Notes: generated by a model not told the origin, from the letters alone. DNA of 64,000 nt from Clostridiales bacterium DTU070 (GCA_001513105.1 LFSH01000083.1:19358-83357), one strand, 5' to 3'. Shown: positions 36,054 to 45,785, numbered from the stretch's first letter. A program made the numbers and translations.

Positions 36054-36578
36054 ATGGCTGACAAGTTCAAAAAGATACTGCCGAAGGATATAAAAGACAA
36101 TCCATTCAGGGCTTTGGGAGAGGACTGGATGCTGGTAACCGCAGGCAGCCTTGATTCCTATAATACAATGACCGCAAGCTGGGGCGGCGTTGGAGTGCTT
36201 TGGAACAAGGACATAGCCTTTTGCGTAATAAGACCGGGCCGCTACACCTATAAGTTTATCGAAAAGGCAGATACCTTTACACTATCGTTTTTCACCGGTG
36301 AGTATAAAAAAGCATTAACATTCTGCGGTACTCATTCGGGGAGAGACTGTGACAAGGCAAAGGAAACCGGCCTGACTGCCGCAGAAACCGAAAACGGTTC
36401 GGTTTTCTTCAGCGAAGCAAGGCTTGTGCTGGAATGCAAAAAAATATACTTTGATGATTTTAATCCTGTAAACTTCCTCGATCCCGAAATAGATGAACAC
36501 TACCCCAAAAAGGACTATCACAGGATGTTTTTCGGCGAAATAATAAACGTGTATATAAAACAGGAACAGGATACCTGA
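36054..36578 (+). CDS. Flavin reductase-like FMN-binding split-barrel protein
   Basis: A 174-residue protein of the flavin reductase-like group. T-A-S-W-G-G near residue 41 and I-R-P-x-R-Y-T near 61 match the FMN-phosphate contacts. Clostridial relatives are electron-transfer flavoproteins of unknown partner. GGGAGG lies 8 bases before the ATG. Confidence 0.88.
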   Translation: MADKFKKILPKDIKDNPFRALGEDWMLVTAGSLDSYNTMTASWGGVGVLWNKDIAFCVIRPGRYTYKFIEKADTFTLSFFTGEYKKALTFCGTHSGRDCDKAKETGLTAAETENGSVFFSEARLVLECKKIYFDDFNPVNFLDPEIDEHYPKKDYHRMFFGEIINVYIKQEQDT

Positions 36579-36635
36579 TATCCGGGCGGTGAAATACTCA
36601 CCGCCTTTCATGGCAGATATCCGAGTGCGAAAAGG

Positions 36636-37508
36636 TTAACTGCTCTTCCTTTTTTTAATCAGGTTCTTCCAGTTTTCAAGGAAATATGTATCGAAATAAT
36701 TCAGCCCGCCGTCCTTTGCATAGGAAACCAGGAATTTATTCACCTGTGCCCTGTTTTCTTCGTATATTTCCATGCTTTCAAACAAATCCTTGTACGATTC
36801 AAAGAGCCTGATTTTCATGTTGATAATATTTTTCAGCGTGCACTGTTTCTCCACAAGGCTGCCCTTTGTTTTAACATAGTAATAAGTTGGGGTATTTATT
36901 GTGGCAATGGTCTGTGCATACCTTATATAGTCAAGGTTGAAAAGGAAATCCTCACACCATTCCAGTTCGTTGCAGCAGGTTATCCCGTGCGTCCTTATGA
37001 TATCTGTGCGGTACAGCTTGTTCCACATTACGCCATAGTAGAAATTTGCAGGTGCCTTCATCATATGGGTGATAAATTCCTTTTTGCTCATGACCCTGTT
37101 GCCTGTAATATGGCTTTTTTCAGATTTCTTCCCGTTTATAACCCTGTAGAAACCGGATATAACCAAATCGCAGCCTGTTTCCTGCATTCTGTCAACCAAA
37201 ACTTTTACAGCGTTTTCAGCGATCCAGTCATCACTGTCGACAAAATGCAGATATTTTCCGGTTGCCTGGGCAATTCCCCTGTTGCGGGTGTCTGACACCC
37301 CGGTATTCTCCTTGTCTATAACAATTATCCGGGAATCTGTTTCGGCGAATTCCCTGCATATATTAAGACTGTTGTCAGTACTGCCGTCATTGACAAGAAT
37401 TACTTCAATATTCCGGTACTGCTGATCCAGGATACTGTTTATACACCTGGCCAGCGTTTCTTCAGAGTTATATACAGGAACTATTATGCTGACAAGCGGT
37501 AATGTCAT
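36636..37508 (-). CDS. Glycosyltransferase family 2 (soluble)
   Basis: A 290-residue GT-A fold transferase. It begins with P-L-V-S-I-I-V-P-V-Y-N, then L-V-N-D-G-S-T-D-N-S near residue 40 and the metal-binding V-D-S-D-D-W near 92. There is no membrane segment. I use the ATG at 37508 with GAGGGAG 6 bases upstream; the frame continues 22 codons further without such a site. It probably adds a sugar to a cell-surface glycan. No other glycan genes are adjacent. Confidence 0.88.
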   Translation of the reverse strand: MTLPLVSIIVPVYNSEETLARCINSILDQQYRNIEVILVNDGSTDNSLNICREFAETDSRIIVIDKENTGVSDTRNRGIAQATGKYLHFVDSDDWIAENAVKVLVDRMQETGCDLVISGFYRVINGKKSEKSHITGNRVMSKKEFITHMMKAPANFYYGVMWNKLYRTDIIRTHGITCCNELEWCEDFLFNLDYIRYAQTIATINTPTYYYVKTKGSLVEKQCTLKNIINMKIRLFESYKDLFESMEIYEENRAQVNKFLVSYAKDGGLNYFDTYFLENWKNLIKKRKSS

Positions 37509-37683
37509 ATCTGCTCCCTCAATCATCCAATCCTGAAAATACAACAGCTGTCTTAGCAGTAGCTGATTGCGCAAATGCAGTCGCTATAATATTATAACAT
37601 GAATTTATGCATTTCTTCCATATTAAGTATACGTATTTTGTCAAAACAAGTTTGATACGGCAGAAGATTTTTTCGCAGAACAA

Positions 37684-37709
37684 CAGATGGGGTAATTTCG
37701 CCCCGTCTG
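37684..37709 (-). terminator. Terminator-like hairpin after the orphan binding-protein gene
   Basis: CAGATGGGG pairs with CCCCGTCTG (one mismatch) around an 8-base loop. On the minus strand TTGTTCTG follows. It lies about 60 bases after the stop codon. Confidence 0.45.
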
Positions 37710-37767
37710 ACCAGAAACTTTACAGGATATCGTACAGCAGAAGGAAATTTTCAGCGGAATTCAGCCA

Positions 37768-39330
37768 TCAATTCACTTTTTCATAGTATGCTGCGGTGAA
37801 TTCATCTATTGCAGCGCTTCCGCCCGCTTCAAGCCATTCTTCTATGGCTGCATTCCATTCATCTTCATCAATTTCGCCCATTATAAACTTAAACTGGGCA
37901 TCGCTTATTATTTTCAGCAGTGTTGTGTAATTCGAGCTGAATGAATTTGACGACAAGGTTGCGGTAACATCGAAAATCATACCGTCGCTGTTAAAGGTTC
38001 TTCTGGCGATATTAAGCCTTATCGAAATTTCATCGTCAGCAATGATATATGCCTTCATGCCGCTTGTTCCAAGCTGGCCTACCGGACTTACCTCTCTGTT
38101 AAAAACTTCAGGATCCTTTGCTTTTGCATATTTGCCGTCTACCAGGTCAAAATGAACATCCGGCACCCCGTTGTTCAGAAGTATCTGACCTTCCCTGCTC
38201 TGAATAACGTTAAATACCGCAAGCAAATCATCCAAACGCTCTTCTGTGGTCACAGATTTCTTAGGAAAGGCAAATCCCCCTGAAATCCCTGTTTCGGCAG
38301 CTATCTTTTCATTTCCGTTAAAATCCTTCAGAAAGGCAAACTCGAAAACATCCTCCCTTTTCACGGTCGGATCCTCTTTCTGTTTTGCCTTTATTACTGG
38401 ATCTGAAAGACCGGGCAGCCTGTAACCAAGCCAAAGTCCCGTTTTCTCCTTGTCAACAAGGTCGGGTATAATCTGGGTTGTCTTGGTTATCGCAAAGTCA
38501 GGGCTGATCAGGTTCTCCCGGTACATTTTCCTGAGCCATTTCATTGTCTGCAGGTATTCATCAGTCATAAAGGACGGAATTATCCTTTTGTCCCTGATTC
38601 CCCACCTGTTGAATCCGCCGAAAGCCACAACAAGGGCATCAAAACAGTCAATTTCATTATTCACCGTTCCAAGGGCGAAACCTATCGTATCCTTCTCGGA
38701 ATTCCGGTCAAAATCGCCCTCTGCAAAGGCCCTGGCCATATTATATATACCGTCGATCGTATCCGGCGGTTCAAGTCCTGCTTCCCTGGCCCAGTCAGCC
38801 CTGTATATCACCATTTTTCTCTTTAACTCCCTTTCACGGGGCAGCATGTACAGTTTTCCGTTAACCAGAGCATTTTTCAGCAATACAGGGTTTATCTCCT
38901 TCAGTTCGGAGAACTCCTGTATACGGCTGGTCAGTTCCCAAAACATCCCCGCATTTACGGCATGGACAAAGGTAGAGTTCTTGACATCGGGTACCAGGAT
39001 CACATCGGGCATATTGTTCGAAGCCATCAGCACATTGAACTTGTCATTGTACGAGACCATGGGTGTCCATTCAATCATGATATTTGCATTTGCCAGTTTG
39101 TTGAGTTCACGGATTACAAGGTTGTCCCTTGAAGGAGGTTCCTCGGCATAACCCAGGACAATCTTCATTTCAACCGGTTTTGTATCATCCCGGAATTTTG
39201 CATCATCCCCGGAAACCGTACCAGGATCTCCGGATATGTTAATATCTTCGCATCCTGACAGCAAAACCTGCAGCAAAATCAGCACAATAACCATGAAGAA
39301 CACTGCTTTTTTGTTTCTGCCGGCCGGCAT
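37768..39330 (-). CDS. Orphan sugar-binding lipoprotein, paralog of cluster B protein
   Basis: A 520-residue binding protein with signal peptide and lipobox L-L-S-G-C (lipid Cys near residue 27). It has no adjacent permease. Its C-terminal 50 residues closely parallel those of the cluster B binding protein (I-S-D-A...F-I-x-G-x-I-D-E...G-G...A-A-Y), and the family architecture is the same, pointing to a tandem duplication. I take the ATG at 39330 with GGGGTGAG upstream; a GTG three codons earlier lies inside that site. It has its own promoter and probably feeds the cluster B permeases with a different oligosaccharide. Confidence 0.85.
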   Translation of the reverse strand: MPAGRNKKAVFFMVIVLILLQVLLSGCEDINISGDPGTVSGDDAKFRDDTKPVEMKIVLGYAEEPPSRDNLVIRELNKLANANIMIEWTPMVSYNDKFNVLMASNNMPDVILVPDVKNSTFVHAVNAGMFWELTSRIQEFSELKEINPVLLKNALVNGKLYMLPRERELKRKMVIYRADWAREAGLEPPDTIDGIYNMARAFAEGDFDRNSEKDTIGFALGTVNNEIDCFDALVVAFGGFNRWGIRDKRIIPSFMTDEYLQTMKWLRKMYRENLISPDFAITKTTQIIPDLVDKEKTGLWLGYRLPGLSDPVIKAKQKEDPTVKREDVFEFAFLKDFNGNEKIAAETGISGGFAFPKKSVTTEERLDDLLAVFNVIQSREGQILLNNGVPDVHFDLVDGKYAKAKDPEVFNREVSPVGQLGTSGMKAYIIADDEISIRLNIARRTFNSDGMIFDVTATLSSNSFSSNYTTLLKIISDAQFKFIMGEIDEDEWNAAIEEWLEAGGSAAIDEFTAAYYEKVN

Positions 39331-39439
39331 ATTTCTCACCCCGCGATATAATCGTTCCGGACCACGTTCCCATTCATGTTTAAAACATTATTCTGCCGAA
39401 GGACAAAAGAAAACAGAGTAATTTTGTCGTCAATATCAT

Positions 39440-39468
39440 ATTGTATTATAATACTTAAATTTAAGCAA
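39440..39468 (-). promoter_or_regulatory. Promoter of the orphan binding-protein gene
   Basis: On the minus strand TTGCTT (39463-39468), 17-bp spacer, TACAAT (39440-39445); a TATAAT overlaps the spacer. The leader would be about 100 bases. The rest of the 309-base gap holds two terminators. Confidence 0.5.
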
Positions 39469-39500
39469 CGGAATAAATTTCATTACACGCTTTATAAAAC

Positions 39501-39522
39501 AAAAACGTGCCGGTTTGGCACG
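39501..39522 (-). terminator. Second of two tandem terminators after cluster B
   Basis: On the minus strand CGTGCC-AAACC-GGCACG is followed by TTTTTGTTTT. It backs up the larger terminator just upstream. Confidence 0.8.
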
Positions 39523-39526
39523 GTTA

Positions 39527-39584
39527 TAAAAAAAGCCTTGGCAGATTTTTGGGATTTGTGGGGTATAATCTTATCTGCCAAGGC
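39527..39584 (-). terminator. Long-loop terminator after cluster B binding-protein gene
   Basis: Perfect 12-bp arms (GCCTTGGCAGAT and ATCTGCCAAGGC at 39573-39584 and 39535-39546) enclose a 26-base loop. On the minus strand a run of seven T follows. Confidence 0.8.
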
Positions 39585-39639
39585 CTTGTTTCAACTCAAT
39601 TCAACTGTTCTTATTCTACATATTGGATGTTTATTACTA

Positions 39640-41178
39640 TTATTTGCTGGCTGCTTTGTAAGCTGCAGCGTATTCTTCACAAATCTGTCTGCCGCCCTGA
39701 GCATACCAGTCTGCAACAACTGCCTTGAATCCTGCTTCGTCGATCTGGCCGGCTATGAACTGGTTCCTTGCGTCAGAAATCATCTGATCAAGCTGAGCGC
39801 CCTTCTGTGCATAGGTGTTAGAGGTCAGCGGCTCTGCAGGGTTTGCAATACAGTAAGGAATATTCTCAAGGATAACTTCTTCGCGACGCTTCTGTACAGG
39901 CTGCATAGCCTCCTGCAGCAGCAATCCGTCTATAACGTTGGTCATAAACTGGTTAAATCCTTCCATCGGGTCCTGACCAAAAGTTCTTCTCTTCAGTTCT
40001 CCCTTTTCATTCAGGTCGTAGTGAACTCCTTCAACACCGTAGTTAAGAATGTTCTGACCTTCCTTGGTATTGCAGATGTCGAGGAAATTCAGAGCGTCTC
40101 TCATGTCCTCTTCCTTTGGAGCTCCGTCCTTGCTTATAGCTACGAAGCCTGCATGTCCTGATGTCGGCAGGATTCTCTTTCCATAAGGTCCTTCAGGCAT
40201 ACCCATTACCCATACGATATCGTCAGGCATACCCATTTCTTCCGAGAACTTCTTCTGGTAGCGCCATGCCTGGTCACTAACGTCAATATGAACGCCGGAT
40301 TTGCTGTTCTGGAAATCCTTTGTCCAGTCTGATGTTTCAAGGGCTGCATAGTCCTTGTTTATTAAGCCTTCCTGGTACAGTTTTCTCATATACTTCATGG
40401 CTTCCATGTACTCGGGTGTATCAAAGTCAGGTGTAAAGGATCCGTCGTTTTCGACCTTCCATTTGTTCGGTGCACCAAGGGCAACGGATATCTGATCCAG
40501 GGGACCAAACCATTTACACCATGTCATACCGTATGTATCATCCTTGCCGTTTCTGTCAGGATCGTTATAGGTGAATGCATACAGTACATTATAGAGATCA
40601 TCCATTGTCTTTGGTTCTTCAAGTCCTACATTCTCCAGCCAGTCTCTTCTGTAGGATATACCGTTTCTTCCCAGGGGTCTTGCCCTGTAAATACCGTAAA
40701 TCCTTCCGTCGATTGAAATGTTGTTCATAACGATTTCATTAGCCTTGGCAAGATTCGGGTATTTCTTGTATTCATCGGTAATGTCCCAGAAAGCTCCTGC
40801 ACGGCAGTAGCTGATAACACTGGCTGTCTTGCCTGTAATTGCTACCAGTGCGGGCAGGTTTCCTGCAGCCATTCTTGTGTTAAGCTGATCTTCATAAGCT
40901 GAGTTCAGAAGGAATTCAAGCTTGATATCGTAGCCTGTAAGTTCCTCCAGTGCCAGAACAGCCGGTTCGTTTTCAGCAATTGGAGTACCTGTAAAGGTGA
41001 TCGCCAGAATGCTTATCTCTTTCTTCTTAGCTGGCGCTGTAGTTGGTTCGTTTGTTTTTGTGTCCCCCTGAGCCGCTTTTGTTGGTTCAGCACTTGGTCC
41101 ACCGCCTGTTGTGGGCGTACATGCTGACAAAGCAAACAGAACTGCCAACACAATACACAAGATGCTCAATTTTTTCAT
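39640..41178 (-). CDS. Sugar ABC transporter binding lipoprotein (cluster B)
   Basis: A 512-residue binding protein with signal peptide and lipobox L-S-A-C (lipid Cys near residue 20), then a Gly/Pro/Thr-rich linker to about residue 55. It belongs to the large LplA-like group. It is the third gene of lplB-lplC-binding protein, after a stem-loop, and ends at two tandem terminators. The ligand is unknown. Confidence 0.9.
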   Translation of the reverse strand: MKKLSILCIVLAVLFALSACTPTTGGGPSAEPTKAAQGDTKTNEPTTAPAKKKEISILAITFTGTPIAENEPAVLALEELTGYDIKLEFLLNSAYEDQLNTRMAAGNLPALVAITGKTASVISYCRAGAFWDITDEYKKYPNLAKANEIVMNNISIDGRIYGIYRARPLGRNGISYRRDWLENVGLEEPKTMDDLYNVLYAFTYNDPDRNGKDDTYGMTWCKWFGPLDQISVALGAPNKWKVENDGSFTPDFDTPEYMEAMKYMRKLYQEGLINKDYAALETSDWTKDFQNSKSGVHIDVSDQAWRYQKKFSEEMGMPDDIVWVMGMPEGPYGKRILPTSGHAGFVAISKDGAPKEEDMRDALNFLDICNTKEGQNILNYGVEGVHYDLNEKGELKRRTFGQDPMEGFNQFMTNVIDGLLLQEAMQPVQKRREEVILENIPYCIANPAEPLTSNTYAQKGAQLDQMISDARNQFIAGQIDEAGFKAVVADWYAQGGRQICEEYAAAYKAASK

Positions 41179-41214
41179 TTTCTCAACCCTTTCCTTTCAG
41201 ATAATTTTATTTTA

Positions 41215-41238
41215 CAGTGCTGCAGTTTTGCAGCACTG
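41215..41238. other. Intercistronic stem-loop between permease and binding-protein genes (cluster B)
   Basis: CAGTGCTGCA-GTTT-TGCAGCACTG, a perfect 10-bp stem in the 74-bp gap before the binding-protein gene. The minus strand shows no T-run directly after it. Confidence 0.75.
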
Positions 41239-41252
41239 AATTTTAACGTATT

Positions 41253-42131
41253 TTAGCCCTTAATGGCACCAATCATGATACCTTTAACAAAGTGTTTCTG
41301 TAAGAACGGATATACAAGCAGGATCGGAACGGTACCGAAAATAATAACTGCATTCTTAGACCCTTCCAACGGGGGCTGGGTATATGCCTCGTCAAATGTA
41401 GCCCCATCCACGTTACCTGCCGCCATAAGTACAATCTGGCGCAGCACAAGCTGCAGCGGCCATTTCTTGTTGTCGGTCATGTAAAGGAGCGAGCTCCTGT
41501 AGTCATTCCAGTAGCCAACGGCATAGAACAGCGTGAACGTTGCTATAACCGGCATTGAAAGCGGAAGAACAATTTTCAGGAACGTACCTATTGCACTGCA
41601 TCCGTCAACCCTCGCCGAGTCTTCCATCTCCTGCGGAATCTCCTGGAAGAAGTTCTTAATAACAAGCAGGTTCCACGTGCTTATGGCTCCCGGCAGCAAC
41701 AGTGCCCAGAACTTGTTCAGAAAGCCAAGGCTTTTGATTACGAGGAATGTGGGAATCATTCCGCCGCCGAATACCAGTGTAAATGAAATTAATGCAAGCA
41801 GTACATTTCTTCCTACAAGGTACTTCTTTGAAAGCGGATAAGCCAAAGTAAGGGTAAAGAACATGGCTATTGAAGCTCCCGCCAGCGTAACGAATATTGA
41901 TATAAGAAAAGCTCTTGGCAGGGTCGGCGATGAAAATATGTATTCATATGCTGACAAGGATATTTTTCTCGGTATAATGTAAAACGGCCTTTCCACTATT
42001 TCCTTTTCTGTGGAAAATGAACATGCCAGGACGTACAGGAACGGGAGTATCGCCGTACTTGCAAACAGTCCTAAAAATGTATAGTTAAAAACATCAAAAA
42101 GAACAGAAAGCAAAGATCTTTTATATTTCAT
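41253..42131 (-). CDS. Carbohydrate ABC permease, LplC-like (cluster B)
   Basis: A 292-residue permease with six membrane segments and the EAA loop E-D-S-A-R-V-D-G-C-S near residue 185. The end K-G-I-M-I-G-A-I-K-G is family-typical. The ATG at 42131 has GAGGGTGA 6 bases upstream; a TTG two codons earlier lies too close to that site. Confidence 0.91.
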   Translation of the reverse strand: MKYKRSLLSVLFDVFNYTFLGLFASTAILPFLYVLACSFSTEKEIVERPFYIIPRKISLSAYEYIFSSPTLPRAFLISIFVTLAGASIAMFFTLTLAYPLSKKYLVGRNVLLALISFTLVFGGGMIPTFLVIKSLGFLNKFWALLLPGAISTWNLLVIKNFFQEIPQEMEDSARVDGCSAIGTFLKIVLPLSMPVIATFTLFYAVGYWNDYRSSLLYMTDNKKWPLQLVLRQIVLMAAGNVDGATFDEAYTQPPLEGSKNAVIIFGTVPILLVYPFLQKHFVKGIMIGAIKG

Positions 42132-42165
42132 CTGCAATCACCCTCAAACGGTATTAATAGTAAAC

Positions 42166-43104
42166 TTAAAACAGTCCGGATTCTCCGACCTTCTTGGCGA
42201 GCCAGTTGGCCGAATAAATAAGTATAATGCCTATAACACCTTTAAACAAACCTACAGCGGTTGAATAACTGAATGCGCCTCTTGTAATACCTATTGTATA
42301 TACATAAACATCAAACACTTCCGATACTTTCCTGTTTAATGAGTTGCTCATCAGGAATATCTGGTCAAATCCGTTGTCAAGGATGTGTCCCAGTCTTAAT
42401 ATCAGTAATGTAACAACCGTACTTTTGATGGACGGCAGTGTAATGTACCATAGCTGTTTGAACCTGTTCGCACCGTCGATAATGGCCGCTTCATAAAGCT
42501 GCGGATCAACACCCGAAAGCGCAGCCAGATAAATGATCGTTCCAAAACCTGTTTCCTTCCAGATTGTCTGGCCTATTATCATACCCCTGAAGGTGCTTTC
42601 GCTTGTAAGGAACGGTACTGCAGTATCACGCCCCATCTGCATCAGGTACCTGTTCACAACCCCCCCCGAGTTGAACATGGTATAGGTAAGGCTCGCGATT
42701 ATAACCCAGGATATAAAGTGCGGTATATAAACAAGGGTCTGGATAGATCTCTTATACCATTCCTTCCGGATTTCATTAAGCATAAGCGCCATAATTACCG
42801 GTGCAGGAAAACCGAAAATTAGGTTGTAAAAAGAAATTGTAAGGGTATTTGCCAATAACCGTTTAAAGTCGGGGTTTGAAAAGAAATCGGCAAAATGCTT
42901 GAACCCCACCCAAGGACTGTCAAAGAACCCCAGGTATGCATTAAAATCCTTGAAGGCAATAAGTATACCCCACATGGGCAGATACTTGAAAATAAGGTAA
43001 TGCAGGACTCCGGGAATTAACATTATGTACAGCCAGATGTCCTTGCGTATTGTTGTCAGTACTGCTTGACTCTTCTTTTTTCTTACTGCTTGAGCCCCAT
43101 TCAA
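42166..43104 (-). CDS. Carbohydrate ABC permease, LplB-like (cluster B)
   Basis: A permease of about 312 residues with six membrane segments and the EAA loop E-A-A-I-I-D-G-A-N-R near residue 205. I propose the TTG at 43102-43104 as start, because GGGAGGAG lies 7 bases upstream. The open frame runs 32 codons further to an ATG at 43200 that has no such site and would add a non-family N-terminal tail. It is the first gene of the cluster B operon. Confidence 0.88.
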   Translation of the reverse strand: MNGAQAVRKKKSQAVLTTIRKDIWLYIMLIPGVLHYLIFKYLPMWGILIAFKDFNAYLGFFDSPWVGFKHFADFFSNPDFKRLLANTLTISFYNLIFGFPAPVIMALMLNEIRKEWYKRSIQTLVYIPHFISWVIIASLTYTMFNSGGVVNRYLMQMGRDTAVPFLTSESTFRGMIIGQTIWKETGFGTIIYLAALSGVDPQLYEAAIIDGANRFKQLWYITLPSIKSTVVTLLILRLGHILDNGFDQIFLMSNSLNRKVSEVFDVYVYTIGITRGAFSYSTAVGLFKGVIGIILIYSANWLAKKVGESGLF

Positions 43105-43376
43105 GGTAAATCTCCTCCCAATCAAATGAAAAATTTTGTTGTTATCCGACATCATTCTCTGTTTGTTTTTAGGGGAAACACAATTATATTTTACAATCAC
43201 AGTGAGTTAGATTCCATAGTCACTATAGACACTAAACCTGTGCAATGTGAACAAAATCATGTGCTCTGAGAACATTTATTGTGCAAAACCTTTATGCATC
43301 AGTGTTTCGATATACTCTGACATGCAAGAAAAAAGGAAATTACATGAAATAGTCATTTTAGCGACAAAAAATATAA
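43105..43376. other. Upstream region of the cluster B operon
   Basis: About 270 bases between the first permease gene and the terminator of the sensor gene. A minus-strand TATAAT (43083-43088 is coding; the box here is at 43183-43188) lies about 80 bases before the TTG start, without a clear -35 box, as expected for an activator-dependent promoter. I see no other structure. Confidence 0.4.
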
Positions 43377-43395
43377 GGGTGTTTTTTTAACACCC
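43377..43395 (-). terminator. Terminator of the cluster B sensor gene
   Basis: GGGTGTT pairs with AACACCC around five bases. On the minus strand TTATATTTTTTG follows. It lies 18 bases after the stop codon. Confidence 0.85.
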
Positions 43396-43412
43396 GATAG
43401 CCTAAGTTTTCC

Positions 43413-45704
43413 TTATTTGCTCATTTTCCTGTATTTGCCCGGAGTCATGCCGGTATACTTCTTGAAGAACCTGATAAAGTTTTCCGAGTTCCGGTATTTT
43501 AGTTTTTCTGCAATGTCCGCTATTTTCATGTCTGTTTCGGCCAGCCACTTTTTGGCCATGTCAATCCGGTACTGTGCGAGATATTCACTGAAAACAATGC
43601 CCGATTCGTTTTTAAGTATTCTCCTTATATAGCTGGGATGATAGTTCAGCCTTGCGGCGCAGTCCTCAAGAGTAAGCTCGGTATGGAACTCTTCGTGTAT
43701 TATATTCAGTACCTGCTCAACTATCTTCCTGTACTGGTTTTTTTCAGAAAGTGCAATATTATCTATTATGGGTTTGATTACTTCAGCCGAGAACCATTTT
43801 TCTATCTCTCCGGCGGTTTTCAGCCTGAACAGCTGCTCATAAACAGATTCACCCTCTTTTACGATTGCGTCATAGGACTGCCCCGAATCCTTCAGAACCT
43901 GCAGAAGATCGGTAAGCAGGCGTACAAGCGAGGACTGGTATTCATGCCTTGATGCTTCAACCATGAAAATCCTGTTAATAAACTGGTGCAGCAGTTCATT
44001 TGCCTTTTTGTACGAACACGTTTTCACGGCATCCAGCAGCTCCTCCTCAAGTTTTTCGGGGAATACCGGTTTCAGTCCGCCAAGATTCTGCACATCATTA
44101 TAGAATATTATGGCGCCGTAGCCGAGACTTATCTGATGTTTCAAAGCCTCAATGCATTCACAGTATCCCCTGTTTATGTCATTGTAGCTTAAAACCGGCT
44201 GGCTGATACCAATACTTACTGAAATCTTAAGGGTCTGCTTAACCGTGCCCTGGATTTTTTCGGTTGCCGCAAAAGCACACTCTCTCATTTCCTCGATTTT
44301 GTCGCTGCCTGTTTTTATTATTGTAACCTGGTACTCTTCCACGACAATCGGCTTTAAAACTATAATGTCCTCAAGGATCTCTCCGACAATATTGTTGATT
44401 GCAAAGAGCATCAGATCCTTGTCTTCGCTCTTGTAAATGGTACCTTCAAAAGTATCAATTCTCGCAACAAGTACACATACCGGTTCGGTCAGAACAGGAA
44501 AACCGTATAATTTCAGCCTTGATTCAATAACTTCCCTGTCCAGACCGCGCAGCACAAGCTGGAGTATGAAATACTCCTTCAGCTGGTCATACTGAATGGA
44601 CAACTGCCTGTTCAGCCTGAAATTGTCCTTCATCAGGTAATTTATGCGTTCTTCAATAAGACCGAATTCATCACGTCTTTTAGACGGCTCTTTACGGGCG
44701 GGCACCCTAACCACCATGTTATAAAGTTTCTGGATGGGCCTGTAAAACCTGCTTGAAATTATGAATGCCGCCACATTGACCACCAGTATTACCATAAGGC
44801 AGGCAATAAAAGTGAACCAGCCGATTGCCCTTGAATCCTTGGATATATCCTCAATTGACGTTACCGAAAGATATGTCCAGTTGTTGTATGAAGAGGTCAG
44901 ATAGTTTATGCTGTAATCAACGTTATCCATCTTAATTGTGAATCTTCCCCTGTCCCCCGGCTGTTCCCTGGCTTTCAGGTAATAAGCGACGCTGCCGTAG
45001 TTTTTGCCCAGTTCATCCTTATTGTTATGGGCAACCACGTACCCGTCCTCACTTATTACCATAACATCCCCAAGGGCTTTATTTTCAGAGATCAGGTTAG
45101 CAAACTGGCTGTAAGGAATTTTCATAATAGCAACGCATGACGGTTCAGCGGCAAACAGCGGCCATTTTTTCAGAAGGCAAACACTGTCCAGTACGCCTTC
45201 CCCGGCCGCATTGCCTTGCGGATCTATGCTGAGCTCGTCAATCCAGAATGATGTCCCGGGTTTTTTTATCAATTCTTCCACGTAGGACCTGTCCCGGTAG
45301 TCTTCAAGATCAAATATGCCGCTGTTATCAATAACCCATCCCCTGTCAAGGTTTACAAAACAGATTTCACTTGCCCCGAGGCTGTATGTGGGAAGATTGT
45401 TGATGGCGTCTTCCACGGTATTGAAAATAAGGAAATTCTCGCCCTGCATGTCCACATGCAGGCTGGCTTTTACCACAGGGGTCTCAATAAACTGGGTCAT
45501 TATATGGTCTGCCGTATATAACAGCTGTTCCACAGACATCTGTACCTGGACAAGGTTTCTCATATTGCCTTCATTCACCTTGTCCTGCACAGATTTGGAA
45601 CCGCTGTACGTAGAAAAAACACCTACAATAATGGCGGGTATTGTACCAATAAGTATGCAAATAATCACAAGCCTGACCTTGACAGTTGAAACCGACAGTT
45701 TCAT
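43413..45704 (-). CDS. Membrane-anchored AraC family sensor-regulator (cluster B)
   Basis: A 763-residue one-protein sensor. It has a membrane segment at about 10-32, an extracytoplasmic sensing region (35-290, dCACHE-like size), a second membrane segment (about 292-315), a HAMP-like linker, a central domain (400-640) and two C-terminal AraC helix-turn-helix motifs (about 665-763; end F-F-K-K-Y-T-G-M-T-P-G-K-Y-R). It would sense a sugar or loaded binding protein outside the cell and act directly on DNA. GGAGGGG lies before the ATG. The neighbouring operon downstream (cluster B) is the obvious target; cluster C lies just upstream. Confidence 0.9.
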   Translation of the reverse strand: MKLSVSTVKVRLVIICILIGTIPAIIVGVFSTYSGSKSVQDKVNEGNMRNLVQVQMSVEQLLYTADHIMTQFIETPVVKASLHVDMQGENFLIFNTVEDAINNLPTYSLGASEICFVNLDRGWVIDNSGIFDLEDYRDRSYVEELIKKPGTSFWIDELSIDPQGNAAGEGVLDSVCLLKKWPLFAAEPSCVAIMKIPYSQFANLISENKALGDVMVISEDGYVVAHNNKDELGKNYGSVAYYLKAREQPGDRGRFTIKMDNVDYSINYLTSSYNNWTYLSVTSIEDISKDSRAIGWFTFIACLMVILVVNVAAFIISSRFYRPIQKLYNMVVRVPARKEPSKRRDEFGLIEERINYLMKDNFRLNRQLSIQYDQLKEYFILQLVLRGLDREVIESRLKLYGFPVLTEPVCVLVARIDTFEGTIYKSEDKDLMLFAINNIVGEILEDIIVLKPIVVEEYQVTIIKTGSDKIEEMRECAFAATEKIQGTVKQTLKISVSIGISQPVLSYNDINRGYCECIEALKHQISLGYGAIIFYNDVQNLGGLKPVFPEKLEEELLDAVKTCSYKKANELLHQFINRIFMVEASRHEYQSSLVRLLTDLLQVLKDSGQSYDAIVKEGESVYEQLFRLKTAGEIEKWFSAEVIKPIIDNIALSEKNQYRKIVEQVLNIIHEEFHTELTLEDCAARLNYHPSYIRRILKNESGIVFSEYLAQYRIDMAKKWLAETDMKIADIAEKLKYRNSENFIRFFKKYTGMTPGKYRKMSK

Positions 45705-45785
45705 TTAACCCCTCCAGCCGCATTATAAACATATACCCGCACATTATTATAACATTAAGAATAAATAATTAACAGTATAATGCGT

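Noticed and set aside
38450..39151. 233-codon plus-strand frame inside the orphan binding-protein gene
   Set aside because: Antisense shadow of a clear lipoprotein gene; no ribosome binding site and biased composition.
39376..40161. 261-codon plus-strand frame across the tandem terminators and the cluster B binding-protein gene
   Set aside because: Runs through two hairpin terminators and antisense to a strongly supported gene.
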